From Bradyrhizobium sp. AZCC 1721 (lineage in GTDB: Bacteria; Pseudomonadota; Alphaproteobacteria; Rhizobiales; Xanthobacteraceae): a stretch of 64,000 nt of DNA. Position numbers and translations under genes: made by a program. This document shows positions 8,891 through 19,075 of the stretch, piece after piece. Numbering within the stretch: the first letter of the stretch is position 1; each line of letters starts with the position of its first letter. Under the pieces are notes generated by a model that searched no databases, had not been told where the DNA came from, and was given only the letters and a program-made list of their open reading frames with translations. The stretch is from assembly GCF_036924715.1 (NCBI RefSeq), contig NZ_JAZHSB010000001.1:310001-374000 (forward strand), given 5' to 3'.

Positions 8891-10005
8891 TGCGAGCCGG
8901 CTCCATCGCCGGAAGCCGGCGGCGTATTGTCATTGGTCGGCGGCGTGCTGGTGTCGGGCGTGGCCTCGCGGCGGCTTCGCTCGCGCGTCGCGCGCGGCGC
9001 GGGGCGTTCTTTCCGGATCCCGATCCGCAGCCGCTTGACCCGCCGCGGATCGGCATCGAGCACCTCGATCTCGAAATTGCCCGGACCGGCAATGACCTCG
9101 CCGCGCACGGGCAGCCGGCCGACCTGGGACACCAGATAGCCACCGAGGGTGGCGACTTCCTCGCTCCCCTCGCCGGTCACGAACTCCTCGCCGATCATCT
9201 TGCGTGCATCCTCGAGGCTGGCGCGGGCATCCGCGATGAAGGCGTTATCTCCCTGGCGGACGATCGATGGCGGCTCGTCGCTGTCGTGCTCGTCGTCGAT
9301 TTCGCCGACGATCTGCTCGACGATGTCCTCGATCGAGACCAGCCCGTCGGTGCCGCCATATTCGTCCACCACCAGCGCCAGGTGGATGCGCGAGGCCTGC
9401 ATCTGTGCCAGCAGATCGATCGCCCGCATCGACGGCGGCACGTACAGGAGCTTGCGGATGATGTTGGTCTCGGCCAGAGGCATCGCGAGGTCGACCGCGC
9501 GCAGGTCGAGCCCCGCCGGGAACGGCTTCTTGCGCTTGGGCTTGGTGGTATCGCCGACGCGCGCCTTCGCGGTCATGAACGCCAGCAGGTCACGGATGTG
9601 AACGATGCCTTCGGGGTCGTCGAGGGTTTCGTTGTAGACCACGAGCCGCGAATGCGCCGCGCTCTCGAACAGGCTCATTAATTCGCCGAGCGGAATATCT
9701 CGCTTGACGGCGACGATGTCGGCGCGATGCACCATCACGTCAACGATCCGCCGCTCGTTGAGGCCGAGGATGTTGCGCAGCATGGTGCGCTCGATGGCGG
9801 AAAAGCCGGCATCGTCAGGGGTGGACGTATCGAGCACGACCTGAAGATCGGCGCGCACCGATCCCGCCCTCCAGCCGAACAGTGTGCGGATCGCCCGTAA
9901 CAGCCAGCTCTCGGCGGCCGGACGCAGCACCTCGCCTTCCTGCACCACCACCGGCAAGTTGCGCGTGTTGCGCGGGTTGTCCTGTATCGGGTCGGAGTCC
10001 GGCAT
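8887..10005 (-). CDS. CorC/HlyC-type CBS-pair protein
   Basis: 372 residues from the ATG at 10005. Soluble relative of the magnesium/cobalt efflux factor CorC and haemolysin-like TlyC. Domains are an N-terminal variable region, a CBS pair at about residues 90-235 (VMVHRADIVAVKRD; VDEYGGTDGLVSIEDIVEQIVGEI) and a C-terminal CorC_HlyC (FAD-binding-like) domain (ATLGGYLVSQVGRLPVRGEV), then a basic Thr/Pro-rich tail. The start is placed one base after the ybeY stop (TGA-A-ATG); a frame extending nine codons upstream would overlap ybeY. The gene overlaps the lnt GTG by four bases. Conserved in this position in rhizobial relatives and thought to act with Lnt in envelope maintenance. Confidence 0.9.
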   Translation of the reverse strand: MPDSDPIQDNPRNTRNLPVVVQEGEVLRPAAESWLLRAIRTLFGWRAGSVRADLQVVLDTSTPDDAGFSAIERTMLRNILGLNERRIVDVMVHRADIVAVKRDIPLGELMSLFESAAHSRLVVYNETLDDPEGIVHIRDLLAFMTAKARVGDTTKPKRKKPFPAGLDLRAVDLAMPLAETNIIRKLLYVPPSMRAIDLLAQMQASRIHLALVVDEYGGTDGLVSIEDIVEQIVGEIDDEHDSDEPPSIVRQGDNAFIADARASLEDARKMIGEEFVTGEGSEEVATLGGYLVSQVGRLPVRGEVIAGPGNFEIEVLDADPRRVKRLRIGIRKERPAPRATRERSRREATPDTSTPPTNDNTPPASGDGAGSQ

Positions 10006-10006
10006 T

Positions 10007-10585
10007 TCAGTCCATCCGCCCCCGGTCCGCATACGGATCGGGAATGCCGAGCTGCGCGAGTATCTCCCGTTCGAGATCCTCCATGGCCTCGGCGTCGTCG
10101 TCCTTTTCGTGGTCGTGCCCGATCAAATGCAGGAACCCGTGAACCGCAAGATGGCTGAGGTGATGATCGAACGGCTTTTCTTCCTCATCGGCCTCTTTCC
10201 GGGTGGTCTCATAGGCGATGGCGATATCGCCGAGCATACGCGGCGCGCCCGCGGCCGGCTGCAGCGCCGGAAACGACAGCACGTTGGTGGGCTTGTCGAT
10301 GCCGCGCCAGTTGCTGTTCAGCGTGCGGATTCCAGCATCGTCGGTCAGCATGACCGCAAGTTCCGTGTCGCCGACGTCAGCATCGGCGATTTCGGCCGCC
10401 GCATTGATGGCGCGATGGATCACCGCCTCGGCCTCCGGCTCGGTCTGCCAGCAATCGGCGACGACGAGAACTTCGGTGAGGGGAAGGACGGACGACACGA
10501 GCGTTCCAGCGGTTTGCATTGCAAGGTTGGGGTTGCGGCCCCGGCCTGCCGGCGGCAGGTCCGGGCGCGAAGAGTTTGCGGTCAA
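10007..10585 (-). CDS. ybeY: Endoribonuclease YbeY (16S rRNA maturation)
   Basis: 192 residues. A zinc-dependent single-strand endoribonuclease acting in 16S rRNA 3'-end maturation and ribosome quality control. The zinc motif HGFLHLIGHDHE (HxxxHxxxxxH) is intact near residue 150, preceded by the family segment RGIDKPTNVLSFPA. The N-terminal 25 residues are Pro/Arg-rich and may be over-extended; MQTAGTLV is an alternative start. The first start overlaps the end of phoH by four bases (10582-10585), as is typical for phoH-ybeY pairs, so translational coupling is likely. The gene is followed after one base by corC. Confidence 0.94.
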   Translation of the reverse strand: MTANSSRPDLPPAGRGRNPNLAMQTAGTLVSSVLPLTEVLVVADCWQTEPEAEAVIHRAINAAAEIADADVGDTELAVMLTDDAGIRTLNSNWRGIDKPTNVLSFPALQPAAGAPRMLGDIAIAYETTRKEADEEEKPFDHHLSHLAVHGFLHLIGHDHEKDDDAEAMEDLEREILAQLGIPDPYADRGRMD

Positions 10586-11637
10586 GATTTTCCGGTTGCC
10601 GGTTTCTGCGGCAATCCCTCATAGGCGGCGACGATCCGCGCCACCAGTTCATGGCGGATGACGTCTTCAGCGGTGAATTTCACCTGCGCAATGCCTTCGA
10701 CGTTGTCGAGCAGCTTGCAGGCCTCGGCAAGCCCCGAAGCCTGTCCGTTCGGCAGGTCGACCTGCGATGGATCGCCGGTGACGATCATGCGGCTGTTCTC
10801 GCCGAGCCGGGTCAAGAACATCTTCATCTGCATCGATGTGGTGTTCTGCGCTTCGTCGAGGATGATCACGGCATTGGTCAGGGTGCGGCCGCGCATGAAG
10901 GCCAGCGGCGCGATCTCGATTTCTCCGCCCTGCAATGCACGTTCCACCACTCGCGCGTCCATCAGGTCGTACAGCGCGTCGTAGATCGGCCTCAAGTAAG
11001 GATCGACTTTTTCGCGCAAGTCGCCCGGCAGGAAGCCGAGCCGCTCGCCGGCCTCGACCGCAGGCCGCGACAGGATGATGCGATCGACTTCCTTGCGTTC
11101 GAACAATTGCGCGGCATGCGCCACCGCAAGCCAGGTCTTGCCGGTGCCGGCCGGGCCGATGCCGAACACCAGCTCGTGGCGTTTCAGCGCGCGGATGTAG
11201 GAATCCTGCGCCGCGGTGCGGGCGCGCACCGGACGCTTGCGCAGGTTGATGGTCTCGAACGAGGGTTTTGCGGTCTTGGCGTCGAACTCGAACAGCGAGC
11301 CCTGCGCGAGGACGGCGCGGATCGCGCCTTCGACTTCGCCCTGCGAGAGGTCGTGGCCTTGCACGGCCTGTGAATAGAGCGTCTCCAGCACGCGCCGCGC
11401 GGCGTCGCAGCCGTCACGCGAGCCGGCGATGGTGATGTGGTTGCCGCGGGAATCGACCACAACGCCGAGCCGCCGTTCGACCAGCGCCAGGTTCTGGCCG
11501 TAAGGGCCGACGAGGGCGGAAGCGGCGCGGTTGTCGTCGAAATCGATGACGACTTGGGTCTCGGGCGGAATTTGCATGTCGCGATCAAATTTGCGGCTGG
11601 GAGCGAGCGAAGATGAATCCGATGCGCTTTTTGGCAA
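10582..11637 (-). CDS. phoH: PhoH-like ATPase
   Basis: 351 residues. Cytosolic P-loop protein of the PhoH family, linked genetically to YbeY and RNA metabolism; the exact reaction is unsettled. Walker A GPAGTGKTWLA lies at about residue 160 and Walker B IILDEAQNTT at about 258, followed by SRMIVTGDPSQVDLP. The N-terminal 130 residues form a KH-like RNA-binding region (VVVDSRGNHITIAGS). I take the TTG at 11637, which lies four bases after the miaB stop with GGGGAG about 10 bases upstream; the first ATG (11577, MQIPPETQ) has no visible ribosome site. Part of the miaB-phoH-ybeY-corC-lnt series. Confidence 0.93.
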   Translation of the reverse strand: MPKSASDSSSLAPSRKFDRDMQIPPETQVVIDFDDNRAASALVGPYGQNLALVERRLGVVVDSRGNHITIAGSRDGCDAARRVLETLYSQAVQGHDLSQGEVEGAIRAVLAQGSLFEFDAKTAKPSFETINLRKRPVRARTAAQDSYIRALKRHELVFGIGPAGTGKTWLAVAHAAQLFERKEVDRIILSRPAVEAGERLGFLPGDLREKVDPYLRPIYDALYDLMDARVVERALQGGEIEIAPLAFMRGRTLTNAVIILDEAQNTTSMQMKMFLTRLGENSRMIVTGDPSQVDLPNGQASGLAEACKLLDNVEGIAQVKFTAEDVIRHELVARIVAAYEGLPQKPATGKS

Positions 11638-11641
11638 GGGT

Positions 11642-13060
<1,419 letters not shown>

Positions 13061-13149
13061 GGGACCTTGGATATCGGGCTTGAGTGGCGCCAATCCGGCG
13101 CGCGGGGCTTACTTATAGGCTAACCCGTTGAAAATCCAGCGTGTGGGAC

Positions 13150-13251
13150 GTCATTCCGGGGCGATGCGGCAGCATCGAACTATGGGGCGCCCCCTGCGCC
13201 CTGAGAATCTCGAGATTCCGGGTCTGGTCCTTCGGACCATCCCGGAATGAC
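13150..13251. repeat. Imperfect palindromic intergenic repeat, family A copy 1
   Basis: Begins GTCATTCCGGG and ends CCCGGAATGAC about 90 bases on, with inner arms around CTCGAGA. It fills the gap between miaB and the glycosyltransferase gene. A related copy lies at 54447-54548 with the same outer and inner arms. This type is frequent between genes in Bradyrhizobium. Confidence 0.8.
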
Positions 13252-13259
13252 AGGCAGGT

Positions 13260-15314
13260 TCAGTTTGCAGCACCCCAGAGATCGAACAGTTCGGGCGGTG
13301 GAACCTCCACCCACTGGTTGCCGAGGTTAATGCGGTAGGGGGTGCTGCTCGAAGGCCCCGATGGACGCCACAATCCTGGATCGACGGGGCGACCGTTGGC
13401 ACGCAGCCATCGAGCGATCGGCTCGAGCGCCGCCGCCTGCTTCGCGGGCGCCAGGGTAAATCCGCCAAGCATCACGAAGCGCAGTTGCCTGTCGGAGACC
13501 AGCCGTTCGATGTCGGAAGGTTTCAGGATCGGATCGTCGCCGAGATATCCGCCCATTGCCATGACAGGCAGGCCGGTCGAGATAATGAGTGGCGCGGCGA
13601 CGTTTGCGTTGGGAACCGCGACGAGAACGTTTGCGGCCTCGCGATTGGCGATCAGGTAGCCGGTGAGTTTCTTGCGGAAGGCTTCCAGCCGCCATGTCCG
13701 CAATGCCACACGTTCAGTATCTGGCGGTGCGAGCAGCGCGCTCATGTTGGCGACCGGCGCCGCTAAGTTCGGGCGCCGCAGAACGACGCTCGCGGCGGTC
13801 AATGCCGGCGGAACCAGCAGTGCGCCGATCGCTGTGACCGCGAAGAGTTTCGATAATGTGTTCTGCAGCGGAAATACGTAGAGAGCGGCCGCGCACATCG
13901 TGGCGATTCCGACCGATGTCAGCCATGTCAGGCTGAGCCAGTCAGATCCGATCGTCTCGGATTGCGCGGTGCACAGATAAACCTGCCACGCGGCCGTGAC
14001 CGCGATGATCAGCGGCAGGAATATCCGCGCTGGTGTACCCATCTTCCATCTTGACCAAAGCTCGACGACGGCGATGCCGGAAAGTACCGCAAGCGGTGGA
14101 CCGAGCACGGCGACATAGTAGATGTGGATCAGCCCGCCCGCAAAGCTGAGCACGATCCAGTACATCACGAGCCAACCGGTCCAGACGGCAGCGGCGATGC
14201 GGCGTGACGCCGGCGAGGCCGGAGCCGATGCATCCGACCAGGCGAAAACGAGGCCTGCGAGCGCAAGCGGAAGCAGCCAGGCGAATTGTGTTGCAGCCTT
14301 CGGCCGGAACAGGCGGAGAATACCTGTCGGCGAGTCATCCGTCATAACGGGTTGCGACCGGACTTCCGCGCCTGCAGGTGCCGTCTCGCCCGAGACGGCG
14401 GGGGAGGGGTTTGCCGAACTCGTGGCGAGGAAGCGGACCGCGCCATTATGCACCAAGGCGAGCTCCAGCATCGAATTGTGCTTGGTGCTGCCCGCATAGG
14501 GCCGGTCCCGGGCCGGCGCGAGATCGAAGAAGATCGCCCAAGACAGCGAGACGGCAACAAGGACGACGCCCGCGATGGCCTGTTGTCCGATATGCCAGGT
14601 GATAGGCGCGGCCGGCCGGGCGAGGCTGAACGTCAGGGCCACGACCGGCGCCAGCACCAGCGCCGCGCCCATCTTCACGTTGAAGCCGACGCCGATCGCG
14701 GCCATTGCGGCGCAGAGCATCGCGAGCCGGCCGGTTTCGGCGGCCCGTATCGCAAGCCATGCGCCGGCCAGCAGCACCAGGATGAGACAGCTCTCGGTAT
14801 TGTTGGAGCGGTCGACGGCAACATTGACCGGGCTGAGCGCGAGCGCCAGTGCGGCCATGGCTCCGGCCGTCCTCCCCCAATATTTCTGCACGAGGACGTA
14901 AACGAAGAGGATCGCGGCCAATCCCGCCATCACTTGCGCGAGCAGAATCGAAAGCCCGCCAAAGCCGAACAGTTTGGCGCTGGCGACCTGCAGCCAGATC
15001 GCCACGGGCGGCTTGTCGATAGAGACAAAGCCGGAAGGGTCGAACGCGTTGAAGATGAAATTGTGCCAGCTAGCCAGCATGCTGCGCACGCCGGCGGCGT
15101 AATATTGTCGTCCGAAATCGTTCTGCGAAAGCTGCCAGGTTCGCGCAAGCGCAGCCAGCGCTACGATGAGCGAGAGCGGCAAGGCCGTCTTCAATATCTG
15201 GCTGTCGGGTAATTTCAGAATGCGCCGCTCCCCTCGCGCAGGTCGATCTGAAATTATCACCTGCGGCGCCGGCGCCCAGTTAACTCGCGGCAAGGTTAGC
15301 TCGCGGCAAGGCAT
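13260..15314 (-). CDS. GT39/YkcB-type membrane glycosyltransferase
   Basis: 684 residues from the ATG at 15314. A polytopic GT-C glycosyltransferase of the dolichyl-P-mannose mannosyltransferase-like (PMT_2/ArnT) superfamily, expected to use a polyprenyl-phosphate sugar at the periplasmic face. About twelve hydrophobic helices follow an N-terminal non-conserved stretch. The first loop has FDPSGFVSIDKPPVAIW with the acidic catalytic residue. The soluble C-terminus has MAMGGYLGDDPILKPSDIERL, the mark of YkcA/B-type enzymes. The start is unsure: conserved sequence begins near LKLPDSQILKTALPL, where GAGGGGAG precedes only ATT or CTG. Acceptor unknown; no polysaccharide cluster is adjacent. Confidence 0.85.
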   Translation of the reverse strand: MPCRELTLPRVNWAPAPQVIISDRPARGERRILKLPDSQILKTALPLSLIVALAALARTWQLSQNDFGRQYYAAGVRSMLASWHNFIFNAFDPSGFVSIDKPPVAIWLQVASAKLFGFGGLSILLAQVMAGLAAILFVYVLVQKYWGRTAGAMAALALALSPVNVAVDRSNNTESCLILVLLAGAWLAIRAAETGRLAMLCAAMAAIGVGFNVKMGAALVLAPVVALTFSLARPAAPITWHIGQQAIAGVVLVAVSLSWAIFFDLAPARDRPYAGSTKHNSMLELALVHNGAVRFLATSSANPSPAVSGETAPAGAEVRSQPVMTDDSPTGILRLFRPKAATQFAWLLPLALAGLVFAWSDASAPASPASRRIAAAVWTGWLVMYWIVLSFAGGLIHIYYVAVLGPPLAVLSGIAVVELWSRWKMGTPARIFLPLIIAVTAAWQVYLCTAQSETIGSDWLSLTWLTSVGIATMCAAALYVFPLQNTLSKLFAVTAIGALLVPPALTAASVVLRRPNLAAPVANMSALLAPPDTERVALRTWRLEAFRKKLTGYLIANREAANVLVAVPNANVAAPLIISTGLPVMAMGGYLGDDPILKPSDIERLVSDRQLRFVMLGGFTLAPAKQAAALEPIARWLRANGRPVDPGLWRPSGPSSSTPYRINLGNQWVEVPPPELFDLWGAAN

Positions 15315-15431
15315 CTCATGTCCCGGACGCGTCGCAGCGCATCGCGCCGCAAGCCATCGCGTGTCTAGGACGCGCGTGAACGCACTCTGATCCAGGTCAT
15401 TGCCAGCTTTGCGCACCCGGCAAGCTGACGC

Positions 15432-15827
15432 TCACTTGACTCCCAGGACGTCCTTGAGTTCTGCCGCTTTCTTCATGCACCCTGGTTCGTCGCCAGCCTC
15501 AGACATCTTGCGGGCTTCGGCCATCAGTTGGTTGGCATGCTCGGCGCTCTTCTGGGTGCTGCTCTTGCTCGTGACTTGTTCCTGATGCGGTGAAGTGGGC
15601 TGCACGGCCGCTGCCGTTGATCCGGTGGTTTCAGGCTCAGCGCTCTTTTGCTTACCGGCCAGAACCTCCTCCTGGTGCTTGGTCCCCGGCATTCCCGTTT
15701 CGCTCGCGCCCGTCCCTGCGGCAATGATATTCGGTTCGAGGGCCTTCAGTTCCTGGTTACAATCAGCAAACGCTGGCGAAGCGAGGATGAGGGTGAATGC
15801 TGCTGCGGTCACTATGCGTGTAGACAT
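15432..15827 (-). CDS. Small secreted protein, unknown function
   Basis: 131 residues. The ATG at 15827 has AGGAGG at ideal spacing and is followed by a clear signal peptide (about 20 residues, cleavage after PAFA), so the mature protein starts near DCNQELK and is periplasmic. It is rich in Lys, Glu, Ser and Thr, with two cysteines (near the mature N-terminus and in PGCMKKAAELK) that may form a disulfide. The C-terminal third is predicted helical with EHANQLMAEARKMSEAG. An upstream in-frame extension of 21 codons has no ribosome site and would hide the signal peptide. Function not recognised; similar short proteins are common in Bradyrhizobium. Confidence 0.75.
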   Translation of the reverse strand: MSTRIVTAAAFTLILASPAFADCNQELKALEPNIIAAGTGASETGMPGTKHQEEVLAGKQKSAEPETTGSTAAAVQPTSPHQEQVTSKSSTQKSAEHANQLMAEARKMSEAGDEPGCMKKAAELKDVLGVK

Positions 15828-15905
15828 CTGAACCTCCTGCTTGAGGTTGTCTCTCGCTCGAAATGAGGGATACAGGAAAACGTCCACCAATATTCAGTGG
15901 TTCCT

Positions 15906-16610
15906 TCAAATCTGGCGACGGTCTGATCTGCAAAGCGCCTCAGCCCCAATCTTCCTGATGAGTCCGGGCAATTGCCGCATATCGTCGAAAACAGCGACGG
16001 CTCCGGCATCGCGCAGCCTGTCCCCATAGCCGGGGCGGCAATGGCTGCCACCGTGAAAACCGAGCACGGTCATGCCAGCGGCGCGGCCGCCGGTGACGCC
16101 GGGAACGCTGTCCTCAATCACGACGCAGCGTTCCGGTGCGACGTTCATCTGTTCGGCCGCGAACAGAAACAGGTCCGGCGCCGGCTTGCCATGGCGCACT
16201 TGCACGGCGGAAAAAATATGCGGCGCGAACCGATCGTACAAACCCGTGCAATTGAGGCTGGCGCTGATCTTCTCCGGCGGCCCGCTCGATGCGACGCAGA
16301 CGGGCTGCACAATCTGCGCAAGGGCTTCGCCAATGTGAGGCATGGCTTCCAGCGAAGCCGCAAACAACCGGAAAATCTCGGCGTATGTTTGGGAGGCGAA
16401 GTCGTCCGGCAGGCTGCGGCCGAGCTCGGTTTCAACTTCGATCGTGGCCTGACGCATCGAGCGGCCGAGAAACCTTTCGAGCACCTGTTCTGCCGTGATT
16501 GGATAACCGTGGCGCGTCAGTGTCTCCGCATGCGCGCGGCACGAAATGACTTCGCTGTCGACCAGCACGCCGTCGCAGTCGAAGATGACCAGATCGAGGT
16601 TCGGATTCAA
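15906..16610 (-). CDS. HAD-superfamily phosphatase / phosphoglucomutase-like
   Basis: 234 residues. Cytosolic HAD hydrolase of the beta-phosphoglucomutase/CbbY-like branch, hydrolysing small sugar or glycol phosphates; the substrate is unknown. Motif I is FDCDGVLVDSE at residues 9-19 (two catalytic Asp), motif II is SSGP near 108, motif III is the Lys in GKPAPDLFL, and motif IV is VIEDSVPGVTGG. A helical cap lies at about residues 20-80. The frame starts with TTG at 16610, 12 bases after the fur stop, with no strong ribosome site, so translation may depend on fur. Normal length for the family. Confidence 0.87.
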   Translation of the reverse strand: MNPNLDLVIFDCDGVLVDSEVISCRAHAETLTRHGYPITAEQVLERFLGRSMRQATIEVETELGRSLPDDFASQTYAEIFRLFAASLEAMPHIGEALAQIVQPVCVASSGPPEKISASLNCTGLYDRFAPHIFSAVQVRHGKPAPDLFLFAAEQMNVAPERCVVIEDSVPGVTGGRAAGMTVLGFHGGSHCRPGYGDRLRDAGAVAVFDDMRQLPGLIRKIGAEALCRSDRRQI

Positions 16611-16622
16611 GTCGGCACGCGA

Positions 16623-16997
16623 TCAGGATTTGTCGTCGTCAAGCGGCACGCAATAAAGCTCCAGCCGGTGATCGACCAGTTTGTAGCCGAGCTTGCGGGC
16701 AATCTCGGCCTGCAATTTCTCGATCTCCTCGGAGGTGAACTCGATCACTTTGCCGTCGCGCAGATTGATCAGATGATCGTGGTGGCTGTCGGGCATCTGC
16801 TCGTAGCGCGCGCGGCCCTCGCGGAAATCGTGCCGCTCGATGATGCCGGCATCCTCGAACAGCTTGACGGTGCGATATACCGTCGAGATCGAGATCTTGT
16901 CGTCGACCGCGACGCAGCGCCGGTAAAGCTCCTCGACATCCGGATGGTCGGCCGATTCCGCAAGCACACGCGCGATCACCCGGCGCTGCTCGGTCAT
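16623..16997 (-). CDS. fur: Fur-family iron regulator, 5' end displaced by a frameshift
   Basis: 124 residues in the intact frame. Fur-family metal-sensing repressor: winged-helix residues DHPDVEELYRR and ISISTVYRTVKLFEDAGII, then the metal/dimer domain with ERHDFREGRARYE and SHHDHLINL. Family members normally have about 20 more N-terminal residues. Those are encoded one frame over, from an ATG at 17073 (MPVLKSPSAQ... then IEARCAATGMR), and run into MTEQRRV after an extra base in the GG pair at 16998-16999 (plus strand). Deleting it gives a 149-residue protein. Without it, translation from 16997 would lack the first DNA-binding helix. Absence of CxxC pairs and the HHDH motif suit rhizobial Fur/Mur rather than Irr or Zur. 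Followed by the HAD gene. Confidence 0.88.
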   Translation of the reverse strand: MTEQRRVIARVLAESADHPDVEELYRRCVAVDDKISISTVYRTVKLFEDAGIIERHDFREGRARYEQMPDSHHDHLINLRDGKVIEFTSEEIEKLQAEIARKLGYKLVDHRLELYCVPLDDDKS

Positions 16998-17125
16998 GGC
17001 GCATGCCGGTGGCGGCGCAGCGAGCCTCGATGCCGGTATTTTTTTGCGCAGACGGGGATTTCAGTACGGGCATGACCTTGGGGCCTTGAAGAACATGTCG
17101 GGGCTGTTGTGCCACCCTGCGCATA

Positions 17126-17611
17126 TTACGACAAGTCACGCCGCATCAGAAGTGCATTCAATTGCTCCCCGCCGGGTTGCTGATAGTAGCGTTCCCGGCG
17201 GCCGACGACCTCGAAGCCGGCCCATTCATACAGCCGCCGCGCCGGCTGATTATTTTCTTCAACCTCGAGGAACACCTTGCGCACGCCGCGGCCGGCGAGA
17301 TGGCCGAGATGCGTCAGCAACAGGTTGCGTGACAGGCCGCGGCCACGCTCAGTCGCGTCGATGGCGATCGACAACAGCTCCGCCTCGTCGGCCGCCATGC
17401 GCGACACCGCAAAGCCGATGATCTTGCGCCCGAGCCTGAGACGGTGCGCGAGCGTGTTGCGCTCGGTCAGCATCACCTCGAATTCGCCTTCGCCCCAGCC
17501 GCGGTGAAACGATGCGCCGTGCAGTTGCGCCAGACGTCGCGCATCGCGCGGAATGGCCGGTTCGATCACCGAAGTGCCGCCGCCCCACCATTCGGTGAAC
17601 CAAGTCATCAT
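17126..17611 (-). CDS. rimI: Ribosomal-protein-alanine N-acetyltransferase
   Basis: 161 residues. GNAT-fold enzyme using acetyl-CoA to acetylate the N-terminal alanine of ribosomal protein S18. The acetyl-CoA loop is in IAIDATERGRGLSRNLL (Q/R-x-x-G-x-G/A), with FLEVEENNQPARRLYEWAGFEVVGRRERYY the RimI-type C-terminal signature. The start at 17611 overlaps the tsaB stop (ATGATGA), the usual tsaB-rimI coupling. A 39-codon longer frame upstream is read inside tsaB and is rejected as the start. Its place in the tsaB-rimI-fur order is typical of alphaproteobacteria. Confidence 0.92.
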   Translation of the reverse strand: MMTWFTEWWGGGTSVIEPAIPRDARRLAQLHGASFHRGWGEGEFEVMLTERNTLAHRLRLGRKIIGFAVSRMAADEAELLSIAIDATERGRGLSRNLLLTHLGHLAGRGVRKVFLEVEENNQPARRLYEWAGFEVVGRRERYYQQPGGEQLNALLMRRDLS

Positions 17612-18303
17612 GATGTCGGCGGCTGCGATGCGTCGGATAACGCATTTTTCGGCGGCTTGGCGTCGGGGGCGCGCAGATAATAGGGCCGTGCCGGTGAGCT
17701 GTCGGGATTGACCGCGGCGCCCAGCCACGCCACCCAGGCGATGTCCGGCGCGGCCTGCTGATTGATTTTGAAAGGCGGCGGCGCATCGGCGGGCCAGCGC
17801 TCGGCCATCATTTTCGCTGCATTGCCGACCAGATGCGGCGCGCCGAAGCGCGCCGCATCGAGCGCTTCGGCGATCGGCGCCACCTTCGGCTTGACCAGCG
17901 AACTGCCGTCGCCGCCGAGCACCTGGAAATAGACGTGATCATGCCGCGCATCGATCGCGGCGATGACGGGATGTTCGCTGCTCTCGCTGACGATGGGGGC
18001 GGCAAACACGGTCAGTGTCGTCACGCCTACCACGGGCTTGCCGGCGGCGAGTGCAATACCACGGGCGGCGGATAGGCCGACACGCAATCCGGTGAAGCTG
18101 CCCGGACCGGTCGTCGCGGCGACGCGGTCGAGCGCGGCAAAGGCAACGCCGGACGCCTTCATGACGCGCGCGATCAGCGGCATCAGCGCCTCGGCATGAC
18201 CGCGCTTCATCGCCAGCGATTCCCGTGCGATGACGCCGCCCGCGGTGTCGAGCACGGCGGCGGCGCAGGCATCGAGCGCGGTATCGATGGAAAGGATCAG
18301 CAT
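17608..18303 (-). CDS. tsaB: tRNA threonylcarbamoyladenosine biosynthesis protein TsaB
   Basis: 231 residues. TsaB is the non-catalytic ASKHA-fold partner of TsaD in forming t6A37 on tRNAs reading ANN codons. The N-terminal LILSIDTALDACAAAV and the signature TTGPGSFTGLRVGLSAARGIALA (read in two parts around residues 65-88) identify it. It lacks the TsaD metal histidines, as expected for TsaB. The stop overlaps the rimI start. The upstream region 18304-18390 is mostly a dispersed inverted repeat, so a promoter probably lies close to the ATG or transcription comes from the NifU-like gene upstream. Confidence 0.93.
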   Translation of the reverse strand: MLILSIDTALDACAAAVLDTAGGVIARESLAMKRGHAEALMPLIARVMKASGVAFAALDRVAATTGPGSFTGLRVGLSAARGIALAAGKPVVGVTTLTVFAAPIVSESSEHPVIAAIDARHDHVYFQVLGGDGSSLVKPKVAPIAEALDAARFGAPHLVGNAAKMMAERWPADAPPPFKINQQAAPDIAWVAWLGAAVNPDSSPARPYYLRAPDAKPPKNALSDASQPPTS

Positions 18304-18305
18304 GA

Positions 18306-18386
18306 GGGGGCGAATAGCGAATGGTGAGTGACGAATAGATTATCGATATCCGTCTCTATTCGCCACTCGCTACTCGCCATTCGCGT
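18306..18386. repeat. Inverted intergenic repeat, family B
   Basis: Left arm GCGAATGGTGAGTGACGAATAG and right arm CTATTCGCCACTCG..CCATTCGC face each other across an AT-rich centre (TTATCGATAT). The whole gap between the NifU-like gene and tsaB consists of it. No other copy is obvious in the window, but this GAATGGCGAGTAGCGA-like unit is a well-known dispersed element in rhizobia. Confidence 0.65.
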
Positions 18387-18390
18387 CCCC

Positions 18391-18960
18391 TTACATCGGC
18401 CGGACTTCGACCACGTCAGGCACGAAATGCCGCAACAGATTCTGGATGCCGTGCTGCAACGTCGCCGTCGAGGACGGGCAGCCGGAGCAGGCGCCCTTCA
18501 TGTTGAGATAGACGACGCCGTCCTTGAAGCCGCGGAAGGTGATGTCGCCGCCGTCATTGGCCACTGCCGGCCGCACCCGCGTCTCGATCAGGTCCTTGAT
18601 GGTCGCCACCGTGTCGGCGTCGGCCTCGTTGAAGAACTCGCCTTCCTCGTCCGCCGCCTCGTCATTGCCGACCGTGCCGTCCGCCAGCAGCGGCGCGCCG
18701 GACATGTAGTGCTCCATGATGGCGCCGAGGATCGCGGGCTTGAGGTGTTGCCAGTCGCCGTCCGCCTTGGTCACGGTGACGAAATCGTAGCCGTAAAACA
18801 CGCCGGAGACGCCTGATACACCGAATAGTCGCTCGGCAAGCGGCGAACGGGCGGCGGCTTCGCGGCTAGAAAATTCCATCGTGCCGGTGTCGAGCACGGT
18901 GCGGCCAGGTATGAATTTCAGGGTGGCGGGATTGGGCGTGGCTTCGGTCTGAATGAACAT
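18391..18960 (-). CDS. NifU-family Fe-S scaffold/carrier protein (NfuA-like)
   Basis: 189 residues from the ATG at 18960 (GGAG 8-9 bases upstream). An N-terminal Nfu_N domain (MFIQTEATPNPATLKFIPGR) and a C-terminal NifU/Nfu domain with the cluster-binding CxxC in GACSGCPSSTATLQHGI identify a carrier that assembles and transfers [4Fe-4S] clusters to target enzymes in the cytosol. A long acidic linker (DEAADEEGEFF) joins the domains. A nine-codon longer frame has no ribosome site. It stands alone rather than in an isc/suf operon, typical of alphaproteobacterial NifU-like proteins. MiaB in this window is a plausible client (inference). Confidence 0.92.
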   Translation of the reverse strand: MFIQTEATPNPATLKFIPGRTVLDTGTMEFSSREAAARSPLAERLFGVSGVSGVFYGYDFVTVTKADGDWQHLKPAILGAIMEHYMSGAPLLADGTVGNDEAADEEGEFFNEADADTVATIKDLIETRVRPAVANDGGDITFRGFKDGVVYLNMKGACSGCPSSTATLQHGIQNLLRHFVPDVVEVRPM

Positions 18961-19075
18961 TGGTTTTCTCCGGCGTCGCCGGTTCAAGGCCGGCGCGTGG
19001 GGTGTCCCATAGCAGATGGCGACCGCCGGCGCACGGTCAAGGGGGAAATCAGAAATTCTCTAACCAGATCAAGCC

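Noticed and set aside
8887..10032. Longer corC start nine codons upstream
   Set aside because: It would overlap ybeY by 26 bases; the ATG one base after the ybeY stop fits better.
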